The notes beneath the pieces were generated by a model. The model was not told where the DNA came from. It saw only the letters and a list, made by a program, of their open reading frames with translations, and searched no databases. A DNA stretch of 17,281 bases from CAYJXJ01 sp964374095 (lineage in GTDB: Bacteria; Elusimicrobiota; Elusimicrobia; UBA1565; UBA9628). Each line of letters opens with the position of its first letter. Position 1 is the stretch's first letter. Position numbers and translations under genes: made by a program. The stretch lies in NCBI GenBank assembly GCA_964374095.1, contig CAYJXJ010000097.1:1-17281 (forward strand), given 5' to 3'. Positions 9,001 to 12,866 of the stretch are shown here, piece after piece.

Positions 9001-11620
9001 CTCCCTCCGGAGCGCCGTCGGTGGCGAGGCTCCAGGGCAGCGTGCGCTCGATCGCCTTGACGATCCTCTCGAAGAGGCGGATCCGCTCGGAATAGAGGGT
9101 GTGGTAGCCGTCCCCGGAGTAGGCCGGATCGGCCTTGGCCACGCGCTCCTCCTGGAAGGGTATGAGCTGTTGGTCGAGGAATTGCTGGAGGCTCTGCAGG
9201 GTGGGCTTGAGGGTGCTCGAGACCAGCGCCCTCTTGCGGTCGATCAAGGGCTGAAGCTCGGAGGTCGGGTAGCCGGCGTTGACGAAGGCGAAGTCGGCGT
9301 CGATGTCGCGCAGGACCGCCGCGATGGAAGCGACCGCCTGGGTGAACCGCGCCTGGGCCGGCGGGAGGACCTCGCGCAGGGCCTTGTCGATGATTTCAAC
9401 ATGGGCCTCGGCCTTGAGCCCCAGGGCCACGTTGTCGGCCATGGCGGGCAGGCGCCGGGCCAAGGCGAGCTTGTCCATCTTCGCGTAGAAGCCCGGGTCC
9501 GTGTCCGGGAAGCTCAGCCTATCCAAGAGATCGGCGTACTGCTCCAAAAGCGTCCGCAGCTCCTGGGGAGTGCGGCCCGCCAATGGGGGGAGGCTGGTGC
9601 CGGTGACGGCCGAGATGCCGCGGGCCAGTTCGTCGATTTCCCCGCCCAGCCGCGAGAGCTCCTGACGGGCCCGGGCGGCTCTCTCGCGCTCCTCCGAGAG
9701 CCACAAGACCAGGGACTCGCGCTGGGGCTCGCCGAAATCGTCGGGTTTGGCGCCCATGAAGCCCGGATCCAACGCCCGGTTGACGCTGGCGAGAATGTCC
9801 TGCTGTTCCCTAAGCAGGCCCTGCCAGTGGGACTTTCTCATGGATAAAATCTGAAGAATCTGCTGCGTGGAGGGATCGCGCACATCCACCTTGGGAATGC
9901 CGGGGACCAGGACCACGAGTATGCCGGCGAACTCGAGCGGGACCGTGGCGAGCTGGGACTCGGCGTCGGCGAGCTTGACGAGATCCGCGGCCACTTCCTG
10001 GGACTTCTTTTTCATGTCCTGCAGGGACATGTCCACCCCGGTCCCGCCGGTCCCGTTCTTGAGCCTTTGATAGATCCCCGGGATCAGGGCCAGCCGCCGC
10101 CGGTACTCGGTGAGGGCGTCCCTCTCCCGGAAGCGGTCGCGGGCGTTGATCCTCTCGATCACGGCGTTGACCTCGGCGCGGAAGGCGTCCACGCGCTCGA
10201 CGTAGACCTTGGTCTTGTCGGCGAGGCCCGCGAAGTCCTTCTGGTTCTTCGTGTCCTCGGCGAGGTCCTCGTCGACCTTTTTTCGCCACTCGGCTTCCTT
10301 GCGCTTGAGCTCCTCGTTGCGTCGGGCCGACTCGGCATTGGTTTTGCGCTGGGTTTCCAGGCGGGCGATCTTCTTGTCCACCAGCGCCTGCATCCCGGTG
10401 AGCGCCTTTTCGGCCGAGTTCAGGAGGCTGAGGCTGTAGGTGAGGTCCATCACCATGGCCAGCCGGGCGAAATTCTTGCGGAACTCGAGCATGTGCTTGC
10501 CCGAGCGCCGGTCGCGCAGGGCGAGCGCGCGGGTCTTGTCGGCCGCGGCCAGGTCCTTGGCGGCGGTGTCCCGGTCGCCGACCTGGTCCGAGGCGACCTT
10601 CTTGAGATCTTCGATCTTCTTGACGACGTCGGCGATCTCGCCCTCCTTCGGATGGAGGTCCTCGGGCTTGCGCCCGGGGGGCTGGGAGGCATACGGCGCG
10701 GGACGCGAGCGAAAGGTCTCCAGAAGCCGCCGCAGGGCCGCCAGCGAGGCGGCGTGCATCTCCTCGCTCTCCTGCGCGCCGGGAGAGCGCTCCCGGTCGG
10801 ATCCCAGGAACTCCTCAAGGCGCCGGATCTCCGCGTCGAGCTTGCCCAACTCCTCCTGCCGCTGCCGGCTCACCGCGTCGGAAAGGTCGGAACGCTGGGC
10901 GAGCTTGTCGGCCTCGTAGAGCTCGTCGCGGGTCTTCTTGAGCTCCCGGAGGGCCTCGTTCTCGACGGTCCCCGGCTCCGAACCCGAATCCCGCGACCGG
11001 GTCGTGGAAGTCGCCGACCGGCTCGACGGCGAGAGGCCCCCCCCGTCCGCGGCGCCGGACGGGGCGGAGGGGTCCGCGGGGAGTTCCAAGGACGGCTTGG
11101 CGGGATGGATTCCCGTGAGGATTGAATTGACCCGGGCCGAGGCGGTCTTCCAGCCCGGATTGACGGCCTCGCGTTCGGCCCGAGCCGCGAAGGCCTCATG
11201 GGCCGCGCCCACGAGCAATGTCTTGAGCCGGGGGAGATCATCCCGGGCGCCGCTCATGCGACTGTATCCCGGAGCGGCCCAGAAGGCGACGCCTTCCAGC
11301 GGGCGGGCCACCCGTTCCTCGACCCAGTTCGAAACCGCCGGATGCTCATCGACGCTGGCGGCCAGTTCCCGGGCCTTCGCGAGCAGGGGGCCCGCGGGCT
11401 GGCTCGGGGCCCTCTCCAGCATGGTCGAGAGCTCGTCGTAGACGCGCAGGGGAACACCGGTCAAAACCGGATGCGGACCCGCGGCCGCGGCGGCAAACGA
11501 CGGCACCGCCGCCGGAGAGGGGGAGAGCAGGCTGAGAACGATCAGGACGGCGAGGTGCCGCTTGGCACCGCCCGTAAGCCGGGGGGCTGCCGCCGAATGG
11601 GCTCGGCGAAGATGACCCAT
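1..11620 (-). CDS. Giant exported coiled-coil protein with tandem TolC/OEP-like modules (3' end outside window)
   Basis: One minus-strand frame runs from ATG at 11620 to the left edge without a stop, about 3,870 codons, with strong G/C third-position bias throughout. Frame was checked at anchors near 10015, 9841, 7432, 5941, 4177, 2938 and 781. Order: signal peptide (residues 1-45), low-complexity linker (about 178-218), coiled coils and helices (about 218-1300), beta-rich segment (about 1388-1728), OEP-like module A (about 1800-2130), module B (about 2143-2475), more long helices (to about 3250), then a mixed alpha/beta C-terminal region. OEP proteins are normally 400-500 residues, so this is roughly eight times longer. 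Likely location is periplasm/outer membrane. The start is supported by a strong promoter 43 bp upstream, although no clear Shine-Dalgarno is seen. Beyond the G10 tract at 84-93 the frame appears to be off by one base. Exact function is unknown; a giant exporter component or a structural envelope protein are both possible. Confidence 0.92.
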   Translation of the reverse strand, partial: MGHLRRAHSAAAPRLTGGAKRHLAVLIVLSLLSPSPAAVPSFAAAAAGPHPVLTGVPLRVYDELSTMLERAPSQPAGPLLAKARELAASVDEHPAVSNWVEERVARPLEGVAFWAAPGYSRMSGARDDLPRLKTLLVGAAHEAFAARAEREAVNPGWKTASARVNSILTGIHPAKPSLELPADPSAPSGAADGGGLSPSSRSATSTTRSRDSGSEPGTVENEALRELKKTRDELYEADKLAQRSDLSDAVSRQRQEELGKLDAEIRRLEEFLGSDRERSPGAQESEEMHAASLAALRRLLETFRSRPAPYASQPPGRKPEDLHPKEGEIADVVKKIEDLKKVASDQVGDRDTAAKDLAAADKTRALALRDRRSGKHMLEFRKNFARLAMVMDLTYSLSLLNSAEKALTGMQALVDKKIARLETQRKTNAESARRNEELKRKEAEWRKKVDEDLAEDTKNQKDFAGLADKTKVYVERVDAFRAEVNAVIERINARDRFRERDALTEYRRRLALIPGIYQRLKNGTGGTGVDMSLQDMKKKSQEVAADLVKLADAESQLATVPLEFAGILVVLVPGIPKVDVRDPSTQQILQILSMRKSHWQGLLREQQDILASVNRALDPGFMGAKPDDFGEPQRESLVLWLSEERERAARARQELSRLGGEIDELARGISAVTGTSLPPLAGRTPQELRTLLEQYADLLDRLSFPDTDPGFYAKMDKLALARRLPAMADNVALGLKAEAHVEIIDKALREVLPPAQARFTQAVASIAAVLRDIDADFAFVNAGYPTSELQPLIDRKRALVSSTLKPTLQSLQQFLDQQLIPFQEERVAKADPAYSGDGYHTLYSERIRLFERIVKAIERTLPWSLATDGAPEGDLATALANIDRLKAKFDAYTVLIADLKDQVRRRIDPNGTETEDVYGENMHYSLVVRRRVYTEEKTRRAGQFNARAAEINGMLAQLDSLSSGRHNLAGRFRLPADISPTGADSLAKLRRLVDDNILTDMANELKRLAEEADAAAGDADLGIGGEGGNIPTGTQPTPTLPPLKQFALTCLFLIERIVPSPNANGDSLAENTARYLFSDGVIESSNKNLNERIPIFSSFLDRGDRVLQEVFADFDADKAYARSDGSGGAALLDRKIRVYSRIRDTARDGADLFEQKKGWTKEGYDTVTDVVDLYGTLIEIYTKANEALDEDLEATRKIKSELDKALQDIRDKKREVMGWLKKLNDPHEPATERVMAEVSKLQDQTRIVLEKNVKFHEMNKQLKETEKKLEATLRDLGVWHKRLYALLDEVRDLNRLSPELAQKVSDIVTPGSSWLAAGGRGPQTIIIPRSGFSSFLQALFSHFEPESASRDIVALREEILRNPMALSQLLPNSKMIQMGEGADGFYLVYQSEFSTPHGLETSSQVTLGNVLRLWNSNISIIGHRTASPPDATNPPFGDQGITVQVETLEGQNWVNYLNITFHKFIQDIPSDLTVGSQAREARMMVFDDFALMLADGKLYFGAAGFADFALNNTSEKPYYYGGNFKASVKFTEVLSLNAEEQLLFAKDPRKFLQTVNLDFTKFDPDLNQDFVITAEGENKSFRRDKVGVGVNLAAALKSTDTFKVDFFFARTQGTDNINQHAVGALVMKGFTFDVAGQPLTTTVSAGGELGEVYNSYNGRISFDLPNQGLVLSASGKVLGDAETYFIELKKKFGTNSEAVVSYGSPYVGLNHRLTIGINTTFTLGELWRAATGAAAENLTGGEALKPFHERLEEFFKKDDPENPVLGELKRVFDADVGRRLVTVEIAVLVKDLKELRNAGAILDNTRVRAMIGFVTNPVSLGTAERATTGGFQAGVGTELTMSKTQRALVENKIGSIFAEGVKLQMRLLELTKAWQAVLSDLVQTRWEAALAQHMAELAPDAVLKAEAKALWLDAQARHRQAALRYNALTGRGPDEAVFFALNPNDLDRFFKVLERALSSPERLSFLAASVRHMPLPEESLNLIDWIPWVERLTFYAGVQLQDILSSQILGLGVSVRLPVYDPNSSYNDKALLLRKDAAIYEMASALRQYTLRAQSEKLEADSLDAQARDRRFAGAQMAQEVWDAIRAYRNGLLPQDELWRRFHRWHWSLATHMTARSQAALKTAWSLMDFAYAKAGEIPLSVTGHRLDEPKTLEAAMALAEKNSLTMESLAMRSQAARELMEAAANRITKVSVDVTVGVNLTASGIALLPVMGLTGLGLFPILNVDLKPSELRALDVERTEAEAHLYSRLGAKVSADLALQLFEAILAFKTAAEAVRVYEDELLPSLESGGGLAYDQARAELQELTGRRQQSLAMVNYLLGRPLGMPLRWDESLDAMVEKLRLRFGKESPLAARRDVLASRVKMARSVEIIVDKNLKGDTIRFEPISLIGRSLGRLINALGGAGMASPEMMALARYETLKAEQDLRAFEEAAKSLRARLRTEIALARRRIGELSGRTDPRSQLERTALGNRVLALKATLFSYGGSEDDAEPPASGLPPSYAELRARLADAFAAEAFSPQASTHEPVIPGEPVLDARGTMRAYYLKQSLAKDPISKHFIEGWVEVRLRSAATPPEALIALANLQQERADQLFLAEQNAARAKAEILLARIRLNAGLLKGARGELARQVRQKLERDFGEVAARLSLGPEATLEGLLQMLPEEGVRDAESAARHYVEEASRVDFDFLKRTLFAKGMPDEVRGTGDQVLQLKATMIAERMSYKGFSPMLAFGIFRGQWVAGFFLEAPNPVQIQKGLENILTEALKKELESQDRLRALGLRLHQLMASVADKIRLVEAQHERLMVTRRALMGTAARLSLNMAADQELAAAAVEVGRAHEDFVETIAALQMDFAVLVTELEAIGQGDRAFDAPGLRLPEKPRISSERTAEEKILAYISGRMTDEEFERQWDGFLAAVPEALRAEMRERISALRRAATHEDWARHEDFTSGEKLMLLTKVDLAGRREKVEATLRKILGELAKAEGDSWNKVMGFLADDLKAREESVRTSVAETSGIRQAMRESFWNSGEAPAEVNAAYHRLSRLAEEADRKRVEAIAKYLENAEDPTDYLLKDAALDEYLKALIAYDAEAVAAFSSEAVRNNPHWARMLDSLFGARASFDRRRDTLRYGRGILAIDASIDLGERRLAALRAAPDDRRDVNPASESLAGLKAMRERWIARPADVDPLYLVRGSNGPEWYTAADLARGKVKGSTEKVKFTDIGGRTFKNPEGWVAPTPPASAEEALKEGFREVHSGVDVRRERLRSTEERWAERRRREDLASALSGAEVVMTKDAYRSTGRVTGAITLERLRELEKQGRVLYYSARPDRRNLRPALHPLSALSRLPSELIIMVQVWGPNISRDKYPSFEALEGSEWATAFERVEFGSQGLEALIDEAKLQELEARRAGWLALKTGAYAYAMEGTEVVEVYMGSDELKAAVERAGEADSPSRKWTFRKVSDLRIGLDARDRVVRVESPGFEETLGADAPVRWVTREVLALIPQEDGSLRIIHDEDELVREGKTWGIEDQTGEKFYRTDKDISPIHRVKNYIDAKGRPVTLGHRYLARRLDEAKDEKGDVNRWGYMPPNWLNIVLELPRGIVKTPIELLTGRDPNQEGYIGMLYMYQTEGGSTERRGILGTIIRVVDIFEIFPDHVGRFYDPSQFPKRVDNDSPLLPGEWQHEKNPRTPDGKLNIHYGLGWFDRAIRWAGEDQTDVKGRVLSSFSGGVRRRFVESVRGRAGNYPDSKLDNQQGAPHVDEALRRTGDRMSSDGRAEVEAKPGHIAVDRVSAEIEIRIGARQHADRRKAYEDALKKLREEKGADAETLPDPAAERRALDESSELRRGLRLAADAAAPPPGNPPVHHPKHQPRRTARRVGLCRAVAH
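790..1770 (-). other. Mixed alpha/beta C-terminal region of the giant protein
   Basis: About residues 3284-3610 are no longer coiled coil. They include the strand LPSELIIMVQVWG (about 1615-1575), an AYAYAMEGTEVVEVYMGSDE stretch (about 1400-1340), and the strands WVTREVLALIPQEDGSLRII (about 1180-1110). They end with NWLNIVLELPRGIVKTPIEL (about 885-825), followed by LLTGRDPNQEGYIG. The last block resembles the amphipathic leader-helix plus TGRDP/TG-x-x-E-P layout seen in small exported envelope proteins, but I cannot name a family. It is part of the same uninterrupted frame. Confidence 0.5.
4195..5190 (-). other. TolC/OEP-like module B of the giant protein
   Basis: About residues 2143-2475 begin with TLEAAMALAEKNSLT, which resembles the classical start of an OEP domain (T-L-x-E-A-I-x-x-A-L-x-x-N). 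Next come a helix and the strands VSVDVTVGVNLTASGIAL and LGLFPILNVDLKPSEL (5060-4935), then two long helices ending in MVNYLLGRPLG (about 4650). A second half-repeat follows: LDAMVEKLRLRFG, the helix LASRVKMARSVEI, and the strand KGDTIRFEPISLIG (4630-4460). This two-repeat layout is what a TolC protomer shows. It is the clearest OEP-like part of the protein. Confidence 0.7.
5235..6215 (-). other. TolC/OEP-like module A of the giant protein
   Basis: About residues 1802-2128 show the OEP repeat pattern: strand (GGFQAGVGTELTMS), two long helices ending in RYNALTGRGPDE, then a second strand pair ending ILGLGVSVRLPVYDP, followed by another helix pair (Ala/Arg/Glu-rich, 5530-5240). The GVSVRLPVYD stretch matches the usual OEP signature in which a strand with a Pro-containing turn enters the periplasmic helix. 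Known OEP proteins trimerise into a 12-strand barrel with a helical tunnel. The assignment is by eye. Confidence 0.65.
6440..7460 (-). other. Beta-rich, barrel-like central segment of the giant protein
   Basis: About residues 1388-1728 change abruptly from helix to alternating hydrophobic/polar strands rich in Gly, Thr, Asn and aromatics. Examples are KLYFGAAGFADFALNN, VGVGVNLAAALK, FKVDFFFARTQ, ISFDLPNQGLVLSASGKV and LTIGINTTFTLGEL. Strands are 9-13 residues long and separated by short Asn/Gly/Asp turns, as in outer-membrane beta-barrels, and some end near an aromatic residue. I do not recognise a named family. A beta-helix or beta-sandwich is the alternative. Confidence 0.55.
7730..10975 (-). 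other. Coiled-coil/helical N-terminal third of the giant protein
   Basis: Residues from about 216 to 1297 are almost entirely charged heptad-like helix. Clear stretches are at 10970-10810 (ALRELKKTRDELYEADK), 10458-10250 (a helix leading into RRNEELKRKEAEWRKKVDE) and 8100-7735 (DEDLEATRKIKSELDKAL onward to the LKETEKKLEATLRDL repeat). A short hydrophobic strand-like stretch (FAGILVVLVPGIPKV) sits near 9925-9880. Long periplasmic helices of this kind are typical of OEP-family tunnels and of adaptor or tether proteins. No enzymatic motif is visible. Confidence 0.7.
11480..11620 (-). other. Signal peptide of the giant protein
   Basis: The first 47 residues begin with a basic stretch (MGHLRRAHS, then GGAKRH), followed by a hydrophobic core LAVLIVLSLLS at residues 23-33 and a small-residue region ending SFAAAAAG near residues 41-48. 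This is a Sec-type signal peptide layout with an AxA-like cleavage region around residues 43-47. No lipobox cysteine is present, so a lipoprotein is unlikely. It supports 11620 as the true start and export across the inner membrane. Confidence 0.8.
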
Positions 11621-11669
11621 CAGTTCATTATGGCCCGGGGGACCCCCCAGTCCCAGGGCCAGCGGACCC

Positions 11670-11699
11670 ATCCTAGCATAGGGCCTAGGACTGTGTCAA
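11670..11699 (-). promoter_or_regulatory. Sigma-70-type promoter of the giant gene
   Basis: On the minus strand a perfect -35 TTGACA (11694-11699) is followed after 18 bp by TAGGAT (11670-11675), preceded by TG at an extended -10 position (TGCTAGGAT). Transcription would start near 11663, leaving a leader of about 43 nt before ATG 11620. A second TTGACA lies 7 bp further upstream (11701-11706), so the heptamer TTGACAC is directly repeated. Confidence 0.75.
11671..11690. promoter_or_regulatory. Operator-like perfect inverted repeat TCCTAG-N8-CTAGGA
   Basis: TCCTAG (11671-11676) and CTAGGA (11685-11690) are perfect inverted copies separated by 8 bp. They lie exactly over the -10 and most of the spacer of the minus-strand promoter. 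A dimeric regulator bound here would block RNA polymerase. That the site is used as an operator is inferred from its position only. Confidence 0.4.
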
Positions 11700-11720
11700 G
11701 TGTCAATCATGAAGTCGCGT

Positions 11721-11781
11721 GTTGTCGACGGCAAAACACCTTTATATGCCTGACACCAAGCCCGGGATCCCGGTGTCCGTC
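11721..11781. repeat. Intergenic palindromic element, possible dispersed repeat
   Basis: The stretch contains GACACC (11752-11757) and its inverted copy GGTGTC (11772-11777) around the perfect 12-bp palindrome CCGGGATCCCGG (11762-11773). An AT-rich block (CACCTTTATATGCC) precedes it in an otherwise GC-rich region. Local composition unlike the surroundings and no coding role suggest a REP-like or other dispersed intergenic element. Its copy number elsewhere cannot be seen from this window. A transcriptional structure between divergent promoters is the alternative. Confidence 0.35.
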
Positions 11782-11799
11782 GTCGAGAATCGCGGCTTC

Positions 11800-11828
11800 T
11801 TGCGTCGGCCGCAGGGAAGTGCTAGAGT
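11800..11828 (+). promoter_or_regulatory. Extended -10 promoter of the O-methyltransferase operon
   Basis: TTGCGT (11800-11805) and TAGAGT (11823-11828) are separated by 17 bp, and TG at 11820-11821 makes an extended -10 (TGCTAGAGT). Transcription would start near 11835, giving a leader of about 25 nt that can fold as GCGGGG (11832-11837) against CCCCGC (11846-11851). The -35 is a weak match, so the extended -10 carries the assignment. It argues for the 11860 start over an earlier one. Confidence 0.55.
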
Positions 11829-11859
11829 CTCGCGGGGCGGGCGCCCCCCGCACCCAACC

Positions 11860-12570
11860 ATGAAGCCCACGCCGACGCGCCGCCGCTCTCCCCGCCACGC
11901 CGAGATCGGCCGGGGCCGCGCCCCGACCCCGGGCCTGCTGGATTTCGTCACGCGCCTCCTGTCGCGGGAGGACCCGACCCTGCGGCGCATTCGCGAGAGA
12001 ATCCCCGCGGAAGGCCTGCCCCCCATTTCCATCGGCCCGGACGAAGGGAGGCTGCTCGATTTTCTCGTCAAAGCGTGCGGGGCCGGCCGCGCCCTCGAAA
12101 TCGGCACGCTCGCGGGCTACTCGGGCTCCTGGATCGCCCGGGCGCTCCCTCCCGGCGGCCGCCTCCACACCCTGGAAATCGACCCCCGCTGCGCCCAGGT
12201 CGCGCGCCGCAACTTCCAACTCGCCGGGGTCGAGGGAAAGGTGGTCGTCCATCTGGGCCCGGCTCTGGAAACGCTCGCGGCATTGGCCGCGGAGGCGCCG
12301 TTTGATTTCTGCTTCATCGACGCCGACAAGCCGAACTACCCGCACTACCTGGCATGGGCCGCCCGCCTCCTTCGCCCGGGCGGCATCGTCGCCGGAGACA
12401 ACGCCTATCTTTTCGGCAAGCTCCATCTCAAGGCGTCGAAGGCGGGGGACGCCGGCCCCGCGATTGAGGCGATGCGGGAGTTCCTGTCGGGCCTGACGAC
12501 TCCCGAGACGTTCAGCTCATGCGCCATGATCCCCACGGGAGAAGGCTTGGCCGTGGCGGTGCGGCGATGA
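11860..12570 (+). CDS. Class I SAM-dependent O-methyltransferase (CCoAOMT/Methyltransf_3 type)
   Basis: The 236-residue cytosolic enzyme transfers a methyl group from S-adenosylmethionine to a hydroxyl of an unidentified small molecule. SAM-binding motif I is ALEIGTLAGYSG (residues 78-89), followed by the acidic-loop LHTLEID (102-108). FCFIDADKPNY (150-160) and GGIVAGDNAY (174-183) supply D154, D180 and N181, the positions that bind the divalent metal in caffeoyl-CoA and catechol O-methyltransferases. Length fits the family (about 220). ATG 11860 is preferred because it follows the promoter at 11800-11828. The frame stays open upstream to 11719, but that part runs through the promoter and a palindromic element and adds no conserved sequence. 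No Shine-Dalgarno is apparent, consistent with a short leader. First gene of a three-gene operon. Substrate unknown. Confidence 0.93.
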   Translation: MKPTPTRRRSPRHAEIGRGRAPTPGLLDFVTRLLSREDPTLRRIRERIPAEGLPPISIGPDEGRLLDFLVKACGAGRALEIGTLAGYSGSWIARALPPGGRLHTLEIDPRCAQVARRNFQLAGVEGKVVVHLGPALETLAALAAEAPFDFCFIDADKPNYPHYLAWAARLLRPGGIVAGDNAYLFGKLHLKASKAGDAGPAIEAMREFLSGLTTPETFSSCAMIPTGEGLAVAVRR

Positions 12571-12860
12571 CGGCCGCCGTCGAGACGGTCAAACCCGCGG
12601 TCGAGGAAGAGAGCGCTGCCGACGCCGGGACCCACTCCGGGTGGTTGACGGTCCTCTTCAATTGCGAGTGCCACACCTTCGATCAGGTCGAGCGCCAGCT
12701 GATGAAGGCCATCCGCTGCACCCTCTCGGTCGCCCGCCGCTTCTCTTGGGAGGTCCACTCCCAGGGGCGGGCCGTGGTCTATCGGGGAGCGCGGGAACGC
12801 TGCGAGGCGGTGGCCGACGTCCTGGGATCCATCGGCCTCCTCGTCAAGGTGACTCAGTAG
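12567..12860 (+). CDS. ClpS-fold adaptor-like small protein
   Basis: A 97-residue protein whose residues 26-96 follow the ClpS core: strand WLTVLFN, a helix TFDQVERQLMKAI, a second helix ending WEVHSQGRAVVYRG, and a final VLGSIGLLVKV strand. ClpS delivers N-degron substrates to ClpAP. Its ligand pocket uses an Asn-Asp-Asp motif and a His. Here the motif reads N32-C33-E34, so Asn is kept and the two Asp positions are Cys and Glu, while the His is kept (H64 in EVHSQG). It may therefore have altered specificity or another role. The first 24 residues are a disordered-looking acidic tail. The start codon overlaps the methyltransferase stop (ATGA), which implies translational coupling. The assignment is by fold pattern; no ClpA gene is in view. 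Confidence 0.75.
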   Translation: MTAAVETVKPAVEEESAADAGTHSGWLTVLFNCECHTFDQVERQLMKAIRCTLSVARRFSWEVHSQGRAVVYRGARERCEAVADVLGSIGLLVKVTQ

Positions 12861-12866
12861 GGCCGC

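Larger units (their letters stand above)
11621..11859. other. Divergent intergenic regulatory region
   Basis: This 239-bp gap between the giant gene and the methyltransferase operon holds two divergently oriented promoters, both with TGCTAG-type extended -10 elements, an inverted repeat over one of them, and a central palindromic AT-richer element. Near 11630-11648 a C3G5/C6-type self-complementary run (GGGGG next to CCCCCC) could form a small hairpin in the leader of the giant mRNA. I see no small gene, tRNA or terminator here. Confidence 0.7.

Noticed and set aside
2..9847. Long plus-strand open frames opposite the giant gene (2-1858, 1886-4447, 5705-7252, 7889-9847)
   Set aside because: They are antisense to the continuous minus-strand gene, show Gly/Leu/Val/Asp-rich repetitive translations with no domain, and follow from the high-GC3 bias that removes stops from the opposite strand.
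11719..11859. Upstream extension of the O-methyltransferase to 11719
   Set aside because: The extra 47 codons run through the palindromic element and the extended -10 promoter at 11800-11828 and encode nothing family-like; ATG 11860 gives a normal length.
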